DNA of 33,329 nt from Actinomadura bangladeshensis (GCF_004348335.1 NZ_SMJW01000072.1:1-33329), one strand, 5' to 3'. Counted from the stretch's first letter, positions 1-8,826 are shown. A program made the numbers and translations. Notes: generated from the letters alone by a model not told the origin.

Positions 1-90
1 CCCCCGGCTCGTCCCCCTCATACGCGCCGTGCGCGTGGGAAGCCCCACCCGCACGGCGGGGGCACGGGCGCGGCGCGGCGGGGGCGCGGC

Positions 91-110
91 ACGGCACGGC
101 ACGGCACGGC
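91..110. repeat. Short ACGGC tandem repeat
   Basis: Four uninterrupted copies of the pentamer ACGGC lie in the non-coding stretch beyond the end of tig. The first 140 bases hold no convincing gene. The repeat may simply be slippage in GC-rich DNA. Confidence 0.6.
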
Positions 111-140
111 GTCAGGACGCGGTACGGCGGTGCGCATAGC

Positions 141-178
141 GCGACGCCCCGCGCCCGGGGTCGGGCGCGGGGCGTCGC
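141..178 (-). terminator. Hairpin terminator of tig
   Basis: A perfect 16-bp inverted repeat (141-156 with 163-178) with a 6-nt loop lies 21 nt beyond the tig stop codon. There is no U-tract, which is usual for actinomycete hairpin terminators. Confidence 0.8.
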
Positions 179-198
179 GTCGGACGCGCTGCGGACGC

Positions 199-1689
199 CT
201 AGGCGTCCTTGTCCTTGGTGTCCTGCTCGTCCTTCGCGTCGGCGGCCGGGGCCTCCTCAGCGGCGGCCTCAGCCGTCTCCGCGGGGGTCTCCGCCGACTC
301 GTCGGCGCCGGCCGCGTCCTCGGCGGCCTCGCCGCCTTCGCTGTCCTCGGCCTGGACGGTCTCGCCGTTCAGCTCGCGCTGGACGGCCTCGACGTCGATC
401 TCGTTGCCGGACTCGTCCTTGACGGTGACGTGCTCGACGACGAGGTTCAGCGCCTTGCTGCGCAGCACCTCCGAGACGATCGCCGGAAGCTGGTTGTTCT
501 GCGTCAGGTACTCGGCGAGCTGCTGCGGCTGCACGCCCATCTGCATGGCCTGCGTGACGACGTACTCGCTGAGCTCCTCGTTCTCGACGCCCAGCTCCTC
601 CTGGACGGCGAGCTGGTCGAGGACGAACCCGCCCTTGACCGCGAGCCGGGCCGCGTCGGCGACCTCGGTGTCGAACTCCTCGGCGGACTTCTCCTCTTCC
701 GCGAGGTAGTCCTCCTTGGTCATGCCGGCCATCTGCAGCTGCTGCTCCAGCTGCTGGTTGCGGCGGCCGATCTCCTCTTCCACGACCTTCTCGGGAAGCG
801 GGATGTCGACCTTCTCCAGCAGCGCCTCGAGGGCCTTGTCGCGCGCCTCGGACAGCTGCTGCAGCTTCACCTGCCGGCCGAGCCGGGTGCGGACGTCCTC
901 GCGCAGCTCGTCGATGGTGTCGAACTCGCTGGCGAGCTGGGCGAACTCGTCGTCCAGGTCGGGCAGGTTCTTGACCTTGACGCTCTGCACGGTGACGGTG
1001 ATCTCCGCCTCCTCGCCGGCGTGCTCGCCGCCGGCCAGGGTGCTGGTGAACGTCTTCTCCTCGCCGGCGGCGAGGCCGGTGATCGCCTCGTCCAGGCCCT
1101 CGATGGAGGACTTGCTGCCGACCTCGTAGGAGTAGCCGGTGGTGGAGGCGTCCTCGACCTGCTCGCCGTCGATCTTCGCGACGAGGTCGATGGAGGCGAA
1201 GTCGCCCTCCTCGGCGGCCCGCTCGGCGTTGGTCAGCGACGCGAACCGCTCGCGCAGGTTGCCGATCGTCTCCTCGACCTGCTCGTCGGTGACCTCGGCG
1301 TCGTCGACGACGACCTCGAGGCCGTCGTAGTCGGGCACCTCGAACTTCGGCCGGATGTCGACCTCGGCGGTGAACGCGAACTGGGTGCCGTCGTCGAGCT
1401 CGGTCACCTCGACGTCGGGCTGCCCGAGCACGAAGATCTCGGACTCCTCGACGGCGCGGCCGTACAGCTCGGGCAGGGCGTCGTTGACGGCCTCCTGCAG
1501 GACCGCACCCCGGCCGACGTACTTGTCGATCAGCGGGGCGGGGACCTTGCCGGGCCGGAAGCCCTTGATCCGCACCTGCTGAGAGATCTCCTTGTACGCC
1601 TTGTCGAGGTTCGGCTTGAGCTCGTCGAACGGAACCTCGACGGTGAGCTTGACCCGCGTGGGGGTCAGCTCCTCGACATCGGTCTTCAC
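199..1689 (-). CDS. tig: Trigger factor, ribosome-associated chaperone and peptidyl-prolyl isomerase
   Basis: The 496-residue protein is trigger factor, which binds the ribosome exit tunnel and shields nascent chains. The N-terminal ribosome-binding domain (about residues 1-145) includes the signature GFRPGKVP near residues 43-50. An FKBP-like PPIase domain follows (about 150-245, with GDFASIDLVAKIDGE and FTSTLAGGEHAGEEAEI). The rest is the helical substrate-binding domain. A C-terminal extension of roughly 60 residues, very rich in Glu and Ala, is typical of actinobacterial trigger factors. The ATG start gives MKTDVEEL, the normal family N-terminus. In many actinomycetes tig precedes clpP1-clpP2-clpX; no clp gene is visible in the 198 bases downstream, where a strong terminator ends the transcript. 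Confidence 0.97.
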   Translation of the reverse strand: MKTDVEELTPTRVKLTVEVPFDELKPNLDKAYKEISQQVRIKGFRPGKVPAPLIDKYVGRGAVLQEAVNDALPELYGRAVEESEIFVLGQPDVEVTELDDGTQFAFTAEVDIRPKFEVPDYDGLEVVVDDAEVTDEQVEETIGNLRERFASLTNAERAAEEGDFASIDLVAKIDGEQVEDASTTGYSYEVGSKSSIEGLDEAITGLAAGEEKTFTSTLAGGEHAGEEAEITVTVQSVKVKNLPDLDDEFAQLASEFDTIDELREDVRTRLGRQVKLQQLSEARDKALEALLEKVDIPLPEKVVEEEIGRRNQQLEQQLQMAGMTKEDYLAEEEKSAEEFDTEVADAARLAVKGGFVLDQLAVQEELGVENEELSEYVVTQAMQMGVQPQQLAEYLTQNNQLPAIVSEVLRSKALNLVVEHVTVKDESGNEIDVEAVQRELNGETVQAEDSEGGEAAEDAAGADESAETPAETAEAAAEEAPAADAKDEQDTKDKDA

Positions 1690-1917
1690 TGGGGTTGGTC
1701 TCCTTGATCGGGCGCTGTCTCGGCCGCGGCGTTCGACGCGTGCTCACCGGCGGCGGCGCGGGCACGCCGAAACCCGACTCCGCGCCTTCGCGCGCCAAGT
1801 CTATGGGGTCGCGGCCCCGGCTGCGGACATCGGACGCCCGCCAGTGCCGCGAAATCCGCGTCAACGGTGCCGCACGGGCAGTGACAGAAGTGACCGGAAG
1901 GCCCATACTCGTCCGGG

Positions 1918-3057
1918 ATGAACGGGATAGCTGCGGCCTTCAGTGCGACCGGTCTCTACTACCTCGGGTTCGCCGTCTTCAAGCTGGCGGCGGACCGGAT
2001 GCCCCCTGTGCGGGGCAACCGCATCGTGCACATGATCTGGGCGATCATCAGCAACTGGGTCTTCCTGATCGCGCTCGGGATCGTGCTCGGCGGGCTCGGC
2101 CTGCAGATCCTCGCGCTGCGGAACCTGCCGCTGTCCCAGGCCGTGCCGATCTTCATGTCCGGCGTGGTGCCGCTGCTGCTGATCGCGCTGGTGTTCTTCG
2201 GCGAGCGGCTCACCGCGCGCGAGTGGCTGAGCCTGGTGCTGATCGGCGGGGCGATCCTGCTGCTGACCGCCTCGCTCAGCGGGGACGAGCCGATCGGCTC
2301 GGCGGACGCGCCGCTGTGGAAGATCGCGGTCGTGGTGGCGCCGGCGGTCGCGGTGCCGGTGCTGATCCTGGTCCTCGGCGACTACCGGCCGGACGGCCGG
2401 CACGCCCGGCCCGTCACCGGCATCGCCTACGGGCTCAGCGCCGGTTTCCCGGTCGGCACCGCCGAGCTGGCGATCAAGGGGTGGAGCGACGACCCGCACG
2501 CGACCGGCCTGCAGATCATCGCGACGCCGTGGCCGTACCTGACCGTGGTCGCGGCCGGCGTCGGGTTCGGGATCATGGTGGCGGCGTTCCAGCGCTGCCG
2601 GGTGTCGATCGTCGCGACCGTCATGACGGTGGCCGCGAAGTCCTACCTGCTGACCATGGGCACGTTCCTGTACGGGGAGCCGTGGCCGCAGGACGCGGCG
2701 CACTCGGCGATGCGGCTCGGGGCGCTGGCGCTGGGCGCGGTCGCCGTCCTGCAGTTCCCCCGGCACCGGCCGGTCGAGGAGGAGCCGCGGGAGCCGTCCG
2801 GCGAGGACGCCGCGCACGACCCGTTCGGCGGCCGGGCGATCGGCGGCCCCGTACTCGGCGGGCCGCAGCTCGGGCACGTCTACGGGGCGCCGGTCCCCTC
2901 CCCTTACGCGCAGGACCCACTGGGCCAGGGCCCCTACAACCGTCCGGACGAGGACGGCCGCCCGCAGGCCGAGCCGGCGCCGCCGCGCCGGCCCGTCCGT
3001 CCGCAGAACCCCACCGAGACGGGGGCGGACGGACGCTGGCGCGGCTTCGGCGAGTGA
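1918..3057 (+). CDS. DMT/EamA-like integral membrane protein with Pro-rich cytoplasmic tail
   Basis: The 379-residue protein has about eight to ten hydrophobic segments in residues 1-280. The stretch LPLSQAVPIFMSGVVPLLL followed by FFGERLTAREW and a further hydrophobic helix resembles the repeat unit of drug/metabolite transporter (EamA-like) proteins. The last 100 residues are hydrophilic and rich in Pro, Gly and Arg, and probably cytoplasmic. The substrate is not predictable. The ATG at 1918 is the first start that places the first membrane helix at the N-terminus; the upstream Shine-Dalgarno is weak. The gene is divergent from tig and convergent with tex, with a shared hairpin terminator between the last two. 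Confidence 0.8.
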   Translation: MNGIAAAFSATGLYYLGFAVFKLAADRMPPVRGNRIVHMIWAIISNWVFLIALGIVLGGLGLQILALRNLPLSQAVPIFMSGVVPLLLIALVFFGERLTAREWLSLVLIGGAILLLTASLSGDEPIGSADAPLWKIAVVVAPAVAVPVLILVLGDYRPDGRHARPVTGIAYGLSAGFPVGTAELAIKGWSDDPHATGLQIIATPWPYLTVVAAGVGFGIMVAAFQRCRVSIVATVMTVAAKSYLLTMGTFLYGEPWPQDAAHSAMRLGALALGAVAVLQFPRHRPVEEEPREPSGEDAAHDPFGGRAIGGPVLGGPQLGHVYGAPVPSPYAQDPLGQGPYNRPDEDGRPQAEPAPPRRPVRPQNPTETGADGRWRGFGE

Positions 3058-3080
3058 GCCCCGGCCGAGCATCGCCGCCA

Positions 3081-3113
3081 CGAGCCCCGGCCCCGCGGTG
3101 GGGCCGGGGCTCG
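3081..3113. terminator. Bidirectional hairpin terminator between the membrane protein gene and tex
   Basis: A perfect 14-bp stem (3081-3094 with 3100-3113) closes a 5-nt loop in the 63-bp gap between two convergent stop codons, so it can serve both genes. Confidence 0.85.
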
Positions 3114-3120
3114 CCGCGTC

Positions 3121-5697
3121 TCAGCGCCCCTTGCGTCCCTTGCGGTCGTTGCGGTCGTTGCCGGGGAGGCCCTTGTCCAGGCCGGCCCGGCGGAGGGCGT
3201 CGGCCATCGCGCCGCCGCCTCCCTGCCCGCCTCGGGGCTGACCACCACGGGGCTGACCGCCACGGGACTGGCCACCACCGGGCTGGCCGCCACCGGGCTG
3301 ACCACCACCGGGCTGGCCGCCACGGCCGCCGCGCTGGTTCTGGCCGCGTCCCTGCCCGGCCCGGTTCTGGCCGCCGCGGTTCTGGCCGTCGCGCTGCTCG
3401 CCGCGCCTGCCGCCGCCCTGCCTGCCGCCGCCCTGCCTGCCGCCGCCCTGCTTGCCGCCACCGGGCGTGCCGCCACCGGGCTCGTCGTCCAGGCGGAGCG
3501 TGAGCGAGATGCGCTTGCGCTGCAGGTCGACGTCCAGCACCTTCACGCGGACGATGTCGCCGGGCTTGGCGACGTCCCGCGGGTCCTCGACGAACTTGTC
3601 GGACATGGCGGAGATGTGCACCAGCCCGTCCTGGTGGACGCCGACGTCCACGAACGCGCCGAACGCGGCGACGTTGGTGACGACGCCCTCCAGCAGCATC
3701 CCCGGTTCGAGGTCGGCGATCTTGTCGACGCCCTCTTTGAACGTCGCCGTCTTGAACGCCGGGCGCGGGTCGCGGCCCGGCTTCTCCAGCTCGGCGAGGA
3801 TGTCGGTGACCGTCGGCAGGCCGAAGGTCTCGTCGACGAACTCGGCGGGCTTCAGCGACCGCAGCACGGCGGTGTTGCCGATGAGGCCCTTGATGTCGTT
3901 GCCGGCGGCGTCCAGGATCCGGCGGACGACCGGGTAGGACTCCGGGTGCACGCTGGAGGCGTCCAGGGGGTCGTCGCCGCCGGGGATGCGCAGGAAGCCG
4001 GCGCACTGCTCGAACGCCTTCGGGCCGAGCCGCGGGACGTCCTTCAGGCCGGTGCGGCTGCGGAACGGCCCGTTGGCGTCGCGGTGCGCGACGATGTTCT
4101 CCGCGAGCCCCTCGCCGATGCCGGACACGCGGGTGAGCAGCGGCGCGGACGCGGTGTTGACGTCCACGCCGACGGCGTTCACGCAGTCCTCGACGACGGC
4201 GTCGAGGGAGCGGGACAGCTTCACCTCGGAGATGTCGTGCTGGTACTGGCCGACACCGATCGACTTGGGGTCGATCTTGACCAGCTCGGCGAGCGGGTCC
4301 TGGAGGCGGCGGGCGATGGAGACGGCGCCGCGCAGCGAGACGTCCATGCCGGGCAGCTCGCGGCCGGCGTACTCCGAGGCCGAGTACACCGACGCGCCCG
4401 CCTCCGACACCATGATCTTGGTGAGCCCGAGGTCGGGGTGCCGGGCGATCAGGTCGGCGGCGAGCTTGTCGGTCTCCCGGGACGCGGTGCCGTTCCCGAT
4501 GGAGACGAGGTCGACCTTGTGCTCGCGGGCGAGCCCGGCCAGCGTCTCGATCGACTGGTCCCACTGCCTGCGCGGCTCGTGCGGGTAGATCGTGTCGGTC
4601 GCGACGACCTTGCCGGTGGCGTCCACGACGGCGACCTTCACGCCGGTGCGCAGGCCCGGGTCGAGGCCCATCGTCGCGCGGGTGCCGGCGGGCGCGGCGA
4701 GCAGCAGGTCGCGCAGGTTCGCGGCGAACACGCGGACCGCCTCGTCCTCGGCCTCCTGCCGCAGCCGGGTGCGCAGGTCGATGCCGAGGTGCACGAGGAT
4801 CCGGGTGCGCCAGGCCCAGCGGACGGCGTCCGACAGCCACTTGTCGGCCGGACGCCCCTGGTCGGCGATCTGGAACCGGCGCGCGATCTCCGCCTCGTAG
4901 GAGCTGCGCGCGGCGGAGTCGTCGGCCTCCTCGGGCTCCAGGTCGAGGTCGAGGACCTCCTCCTTCTCGCCGCGGAACAGCGCGAGGACGCGGTGCGAGG
5001 GCAGCTTCGCGAACGGCTCGGCGAACTCGAAGTAGTCGGAGAACTTGGCGCCGCTCTCCTCCTTGCCCGCGCGGACGCGGGAGACCATCCGGCCCTGGTT
5101 CCACATGCGCTCGCGCAGCGACCCGATGAGGTCGGCGTCCTCGGCGAACCGCTCGACGAGGATGGCGCGGGCGCCCTCCAGCGCGGCGGCCGCGTCCGCG
5201 ACGCCCTTCTCGGCGTCGGCGTAGGCGGCGGCCTCGGCCTGCGGGTCGCGGGACGGGTCGTCCAGCAGCAGCTCGGCGAGCGGTTCGAGGCCGGCCTCGC
5301 GGGCGATCTGCGCCTTGGTGCGCCGCTTCGGCTTGTACGGGAGGTAGATGTCCTCCAGCCGGGCCTTGGAGTCGGCCGTCACGATCTGGGCGCACAGCTC
5401 GTCGGTGAGCTTGCCCTGCGACTCGACCGACTCCAGGATCGCGGCGCGGCGCTCGTCCAGTTCGCGCAGGTAGCGCAGCCGCTCCTCCAGCGCGCGGAGC
5501 TGCGCGTCGTCGAGTGTTCCGGTCGCCTCCTTGCGGTAGCGGGCGATGAACGGGACGGTCGCCCCGCCGTCGAGCAGGTCGACCGCGACCCGCACCTGCC
5601 CCTCGCGGACGCCGATCTCCTCGGCGATGCGCTGGGTGATGGACGGCGTGGACGGCCCGTTCTGGCCGGCGGACGTCTGGCTGATGGTCGCTGTCAC
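3121..5697 (-). CDS. tex: Tex-family RNA-binding transcription accessory protein with RGG/GGQ-rich tail
   Basis: The predicted protein has 858 residues. Its order is that of Tex proteins: an N-terminal helical region (ITQRIAEEIGVREGQV, then GGATVPFIARYRKEATGTLDD), a YqgF/RNase H-like domain (about 335-430, GLDPGLRTGVKVAVVD), helix-hairpin-helix repeats (about 516-571, VSGIGEGLAENIVAHRD) and an S1 RNA-binding domain (about 663-736, GMLLEGVVTNVAAFGAFVDVG). Residues 737-829 form a low-complexity Gly/Gln/Arg tail that ordinary Tex proteins lack. The GTG at 5697 is chosen because family similarity begins shortly after it and no ATG is available; a GGGGAG lies a rather distant 16 nt upstream. A longer reading frame extends to 5964 but overlaps the divergent kinase and looks non-coding. 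Tex binds nucleic acid and influences transcription; its exact role is unsettled. Confidence 0.95.
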   Translation of the reverse strand: MTATISQTSAGQNGPSTPSITQRIAEEIGVREGQVRVAVDLLDGGATVPFIARYRKEATGTLDDAQLRALEERLRYLRELDERRAAILESVESQGKLTDELCAQIVTADSKARLEDIYLPYKPKRRTKAQIAREAGLEPLAELLLDDPSRDPQAEAAAYADAEKGVADAAAALEGARAILVERFAEDADLIGSLRERMWNQGRMVSRVRAGKEESGAKFSDYFEFAEPFAKLPSHRVLALFRGEKEEVLDLDLEPEEADDSAARSSYEAEIARRFQIADQGRPADKWLSDAVRWAWRTRILVHLGIDLRTRLRQEAEDEAVRVFAANLRDLLLAAPAGTRATMGLDPGLRTGVKVAVVDATGKVVATDTIYPHEPRRQWDQSIETLAGLAREHKVDLVSIGNGTASRETDKLAADLIARHPDLGLTKIMVSEAGASVYSASEYAGRELPGMDVSLRGAVSIARRLQDPLAELVKIDPKSIGVGQYQHDISEVKLSRSLDAVVEDCVNAVGVDVNTASAPLLTRVSGIGEGLAENIVAHRDANGPFRSRTGLKDVPRLGPKAFEQCAGFLRIPGGDDPLDASSVHPESYPVVRRILDAAGNDIKGLIGNTAVLRSLKPAEFVDETFGLPTVTDILAELEKPGRDPRPAFKTATFKEGVDKIADLEPGMLLEGVVTNVAAFGAFVDVGVHQDGLVHISAMSDKFVEDPRDVAKPGDIVRVKVLDVDLQRKRISLTLRLDDEPGGGTPGGGKQGGGRQGGGRQGGGRRGEQRDGQNRGGQNRAGQGRGQNQRGGRGGQPGGGQPGGGQPGGGQSRGGQPRGGQPRGGQGGGGAMADALRRAGLDKGLPGNDRNDRKGRKGR
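3211..3489 (-). repeat. In-frame low-complexity repeats encoding the Tex RGG/GGQ tail
   Basis: Degenerate 12-15 nt repeats encode runs such as QGGGRQGGGRQGGGR and GGQPGGGQPGGGQPGGGQ, followed by RGGQPRGGQPRGGQ. The repeats stay in frame with tex, and the protein resumes a conserved-looking end (AMADALRRAGLDKGLPG) after them. The tail resembles RGG-box RNA-binding segments. Confidence 0.85.
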
Positions 5698-5912
5698 AGC
5701 TTGGATTCGCTTTCTCCCCTGGGTGTCGCCTGTGCATTGTCCAGGGAACTGGGCCGGTTGTCTTGTCGGTGGCGCATGGCGGCCCGGTCGGGGACCCTGC
5801 CGGTTCCCGCAGAGGGTAGGGCTAACTCCCCCATGATCCTCCCCGATCCGGGACTTATCCCTACTGGGCTTGCCGGGAGCCGACGGGACAATGGTCGCAT
5901 CGGGAGCGCACG

Positions 5913-7253
5913 GTGGGCGTCCCGAAGGAACCGTGGAGGACTCGGGTGGACGGCAGGAAACCATTCATCGACCGGCTGGGCGGCCTCGCCCGTCGAGTGG
6001 TCGTCGATGTCCTACGAGCGGTCGCCCAGATCGTCCTCGCCTACGCGGTGAACCTGCCGCTGTTCATCGTCGCCGTGCTGTCGGTCGCCTTCATTCCGCT
6101 CGGCGTCGGGGTGGTCCTGGCACCGGCGGTGCTGCTCGCGGTCCGGGCGGTGGCGAACCTGCAGCGCAGGCTGGCGGCGGACTGGAACGGGGTGCGGATC
6201 CCCGTCCCGTACCGGCCCGAGCCGGCCGGTGCGAGCGGCCCCGCCGGGCGGTTGAGATGGGTGCTCGGCGACCCGGCGACGTGGCGCGACCTGCTGTGGT
6301 CGCTGCTGAACGTGCCGGTCGCGCTCGTCCTCGGGGTGCTGGCCGGGGGGTTGGCGGTCTACGGGCTGGAGGGCGTGCTCGTGGCGTGGTGGGTCGCGCT
6401 GCTGACGAGCTACGGCTGGGGCCCGTTCTGGCCGATCGGCGACTTCGGCGCGATCGGGTACGCGGGGACGGCCGCCGGCGGCGCCCTTCTCCTGGCGCTC
6501 TCGGTCCCGGCGGGCGGGGCGCTCCTGAAGGCGCACGCGCTGTTCTCGCGGTCGCTGCTCGCGCCGACGCGGTCCGCGCTGGCCGCGCGCGTGCAGCAGC
6601 TCACCGAGACCAGGTCGGAGACGGTGGACGCGTCCGCGGCCGAGCTGCGCCGCATCGAGCGCGACCTGCACGACGGCGCGCAGGCCCGGCTGGTCGCGCT
6701 GAGCATGAACATCGGGCTCGCCGAGGAGATGATGAAGCACGATCCCGAGGCCGCGCAGCAGCTCCTCGCGGAGGCGCGCGAGGCGAGCGGGACGGCGCTG
6801 ACGGAGCTGCGCGACCTGGTGCGCGGCATCCACCCGCCCGTGCTGGCCGAACGCGGGCTCGACGGCGCGGTGCGCGCGCTCGCGCTGACCCTGCCGCTGC
6901 CGGTGGACGTCCACATCGAGCTGCCGGGGCGCACGGAGGCCCCGGTCGAGTCGGCGGCGTACTTCGCGGTCGCGGAGATGCTCGCCAACGTCGTCAAGCA
7001 CTCGGCCGCGCGGCGGGCCTGGATCCAGATCGAGCACTCGGCCGGCCGCCTGCTTATGATCGTCGGGGACGACGGGACGGGCGGTGCCGACCCCGGCGCG
7101 GGCGGCGGGATGCGCGGCATCGAGCGCAGGCTGGCGGCCTTCGACGGGACGATGGCGGTGACGAGCCCGCCCGGCGGGCCGACCGTCGTGACCATGGAGC
7201 TGCCGTGCGCGTTGTCATCGCCGAAGATCTCGCCCTCCTCCGGGACGGGCTGA
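5913..7253 (+). CDS. NarL-system sensor histidine kinase (HisKA_3 type)
   Basis: The 446-residue membrane kinase pairs with the response regulator that overlaps its 3' end. Hydrophobic segments at about residues 33-80, 133-165 and 185-210 form a putative intramembrane sensor domain with little extracytoplasmic sequence, as in envelope-stress kinases. The dimerisation/phosphoacceptor motif is ELRRIERDLHDGAQARLVAL, with His253. The HATPase domain contains AVAEMLANVVKHS (N-box) and GDDGTGGADPG with GGGMRGIERRL (G-boxes). Two starts are plausible: GTG at 5913 with GGGAG 6 nt upstream, and GTG at 5946 with GGAGGA 5 nt upstream, which would give 435 residues. The signal it senses is unknown. Confidence 0.9.
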   Translation: MGVPKEPWRTRVDGRKPFIDRLGGLARRVVVDVLRAVAQIVLAYAVNLPLFIVAVLSVAFIPLGVGVVLAPAVLLAVRAVANLQRRLAADWNGVRIPVPYRPEPAGASGPAGRLRWVLGDPATWRDLLWSLLNVPVALVLGVLAGGLAVYGLEGVLVAWWVALLTSYGWGPFWPIGDFGAIGYAGTAAGGALLLALSVPAGGALLKAHALFSRSLLAPTRSALAARVQQLTETRSETVDASAAELRRIERDLHDGAQARLVALSMNIGLAEEMMKHDPEAAQQLLAEAREASGTALTELRDLVRGIHPPVLAERGLDGAVRALALTLPLPVDVHIELPGRTEAPVESAAYFAVAEMLANVVKHSAARRAWIQIEHSAGRLLMIVGDDGTGGADPGAGGGMRGIERRLAAFDGTMAVTSPPGGPTVVTMELPCALSSPKISPSSGTG

Positions 7254-7849
7254 TACGCCTGCTCGGCGCGTTCGGCTTCGAGGTCGTCGAGGCGGTGGAC
7301 AACGGGCCGTCGCTGCTGCGGGCCCTGACCGCGCACCGCCCGGACGTCGCGGTGGTGGACGTCCGCCTGCCGCCGACGTTCACCGACGAGGGGCTGAAGG
7401 CCGCGCTGGAGGCCCGCAAGGAGATCCCCGGCCTGCCGGTGCTGGTGCTGTCGCAGCACGTGGAGCAGTTGTACGCGCGGGAGCTGCTGTCCGACAGCCG
7501 GGGCGGCATCGGCTACCTGCTGAAGGACCGGGTGTCGGACGTGAAGGTCTTCGTGGAGGCGGTGCGCCGGGTCGCGGACGGCGGCACCGCCCTCGACCCG
7601 GACGTGGTGTCGCAGCTGCTCACCCGGCACGCCCGCGAGGAGCCGCTGCAGCGGCTGACGCCCCGCGAGCGCGAGGTGCTCGGGCTGATGGCGGAGGGCC
7701 GCTCCAACGCGGCCATCGCCGGGAAGCTGTTCGTCACCGAGAAGGCGATCAGCAAGCACACCAACAGCATCTTCGGCAAGCTCGGGCTGCCGCCGTCCGA
7801 GGACGACAACCGGCGCGTGCTGGCCGTCCTCGCCTATCTGGGCGCCTGA
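7205..7849 (+). CDS. NarL/LuxR-family response regulator
   Basis: The 214-residue protein has an N-terminal receiver domain with acidic residues E7/D8, phosphoacceptor Asp52 (VVDVRLPP) and conserved Lys107 (GYLLKD). A C-terminal LuxR-type HTH follows (LTPREREVLGLMAEGRSN and IAGKLFVTEKAISKHTNSI). The GTG start at 7205 has GGAG 5 nt upstream and lies 49 nt inside the kinase gene, so the two are translationally coupled. The receiver begins at once (VRVVIAEDLALLRDG), which supports this start over the long in-frame extension upstream. Targets are unknown; autoregulation of the pair is common in the family. Confidence 0.93.
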   Translation: MRVVIAEDLALLRDGLIRLLGAFGFEVVEAVDNGPSLLRALTAHRPDVAVVDVRLPPTFTDEGLKAALEARKEIPGLPVLVLSQHVEQLYARELLSDSRGGIGYLLKDRVSDVKVFVEAVRRVADGGTALDPDVVSQLLTRHAREEPLQRLTPREREVLGLMAEGRSNAAIAGKLFVTEKAISKHTNSIFGKLGLPPSEDDNRRVLAVLAYLGA

Positions 7850-7877
7850 CTCGGCGCCCTGTCATGTCACCGCCGGG

Positions 7878-8294
7878 TCATTTCGCCCACGGCGGGACGA
7901 GCCGCTCGTCGCCCTGCGGTGCGATCTCGCACTTGGTGTCGTCCACCACCTGGTCGGGGTCGTAGACGAGGCAGCCGGCGTGGGCGGCGACGACCGCGGT
8001 GAACCCCGTGCCGCCGGCCGTCATCTGGCGCGGCGAGTCTGCCGGGAGGACGACCGTGTCGCCGGGCGCCGCCTCCATCTCGCGTCCGTCCAGGTCGATG
8101 GTCGCGGTGCCGTCGAGGAACGTCCACACCTGCTCGGTGTCGAACGCGTGCAGCGGGCCGGTCCTGCCGGGCAGCATGTCGACGTGCCAGACGGCGATGC
8201 CCTCGGTGCCGCCCTGGGTGGGCGTCGCGAGCGTGGTCATCGCGCCGTTCGGCGTCTCGGTGCGGCGGCGGTCGGCGTTGCGGATGAGCGTCAT
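7878..8294 (-). CDS. Small cupin-domain protein
   Basis: The 138-residue protein is a single cupin barrel. Motif 1 is degenerate around GPLHAFDTEQVWTFLDG and motif 2 is around APGDTVVLPADSPRQM. The end carries CLVYDPDQVV. Its ligand or reaction cannot be read from sequence; small cupins of this kind can bind metals or small aromatic compounds. The ATG at 8294 is chosen because upstream in-frame sequence overlaps the operator and the divergent MarR gene. The shared 61-bp intergenic region with its palindrome suggests the cupin gene is the MarR target. Confidence 0.85.
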   Translation of the reverse strand: MTLIRNADRRRTETPNGAMTTLATPTQGGTEGIAVWHVDMLPGRTGPLHAFDTEQVWTFLDGTATIDLDGREMEAAPGDTVVLPADSPRQMTAGGTGFTAVVAAHAGCLVYDPDQVVDDTKCEIAPQGDERLVPPWAK

Positions 8295-8313
8295 GAGCCC
8301 CGATCCCCTAAGT

Positions 8314-8332
8314 TGGACAATGTGGTTGTCCA
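8314..8332. promoter_or_regulatory. MarR operator between cupin and marR genes
   Basis: Perfect inverted repeat TGGACAA-N5-TTGTCCA in the 61-bp divergent spacer. The arm TTGTC recurs at 8348-8352, just before the marR start. Placement and symmetry fit autoregulation plus control of the cupin gene. Confidence 0.75.
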
Positions 8333-8355
8333 TATAGTCAACGAGGTTGTCTTTC

Positions 8356-8826
8356 ATGTCAAGTGACGCACCCGGTTTCGAGCTGCCGCTGCGGCTGTTC
8401 CTGGCCTTCCGCGTGATCGTCGACGAGTTGCACGCGCAGCTGGCGCGCGAGGGGCACCCCGAGCTGCGCCCGATGCACGGCTTCGTCTTCCAGGCCATCG
8501 GGCCGGACGGCACGACGGCCGTGGAGCTCGGCCGCCGGCTCGGGGTGTCCAAGCAGGCCGCGGGCAAGATGGTCGAGTCGCTGGAGCGCACCGGCCACGT
8601 CGAGCGCGGCGCCGACCCCCGGGACGCCCGGCGCAAGATCGTCCGGCTCACCGCGCGGGGCGCCGACTCGCTCGCCCGCTCCGCGGAGATCTTCGACCGG
8701 ATCCGCGACGACTGGGTCCGGACGCTGGGCGCCGACCGCGTCCGGGCCCTGGAGGACGACCTGCGCCGGATGACGCCCGCCGACCTGTGGCGGCTCGACA
8801 TGCCCGGCTGGTTCGGGACGGCCTAG
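8356..8826 (+). CDS. MarR-family transcriptional regulator
   Basis: The 156-residue protein is a winged-helix MarR regulator. The recognition helix region is TAVELGRRLGVSKQAAGKMVESLERTGHVER, and the wing carries GADPRDARRKIVRLTARG. An ATG at 8356 preceded by CGAGG with 9-nt spacing is preferred over an in-frame TTG at 8347. It is divergent from the cupin gene across a perfect palindrome. MarR proteins usually repress the adjacent gene until a phenolic or oxidising ligand binds; the ligand here is unknown. Confidence 0.9.
   Translation: MSSDAPGFELPLRLFLAFRVIVDELHAQLAREGHPELRPMHGFVFQAIGPDGTTAVELGRRLGVSKQAAGKMVESLERTGHVERGADPRDARRKIVRLTARGADSLARSAEIFDRIRDDWVRTLGADRVRALEDDLRRMTPADLWRLDMPGWFGTA

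Noticed and set aside
130..1707. Long open frames opposite and inside tig (and similar ones opposite tex, the chitinase and the ATPase)
   Set aside because: They encode Arg- or Leu-rich low-complexity sequence created by GC-rich third positions of the true genes, with no family motifs.
3211..3489. Regular short repeats that could suggest a CRISPR array
   Set aside because: Repeats are 12-15 nt, degenerate, without unique spacers, and stay in frame as the Gly/Gln tail of Tex.
5698..5964. N-terminal extension of Tex upstream of 5697
   Set aside because: The added residues resemble no Tex N-terminus, are Pro/Arg-rich, and overlap the start of the divergent kinase gene.
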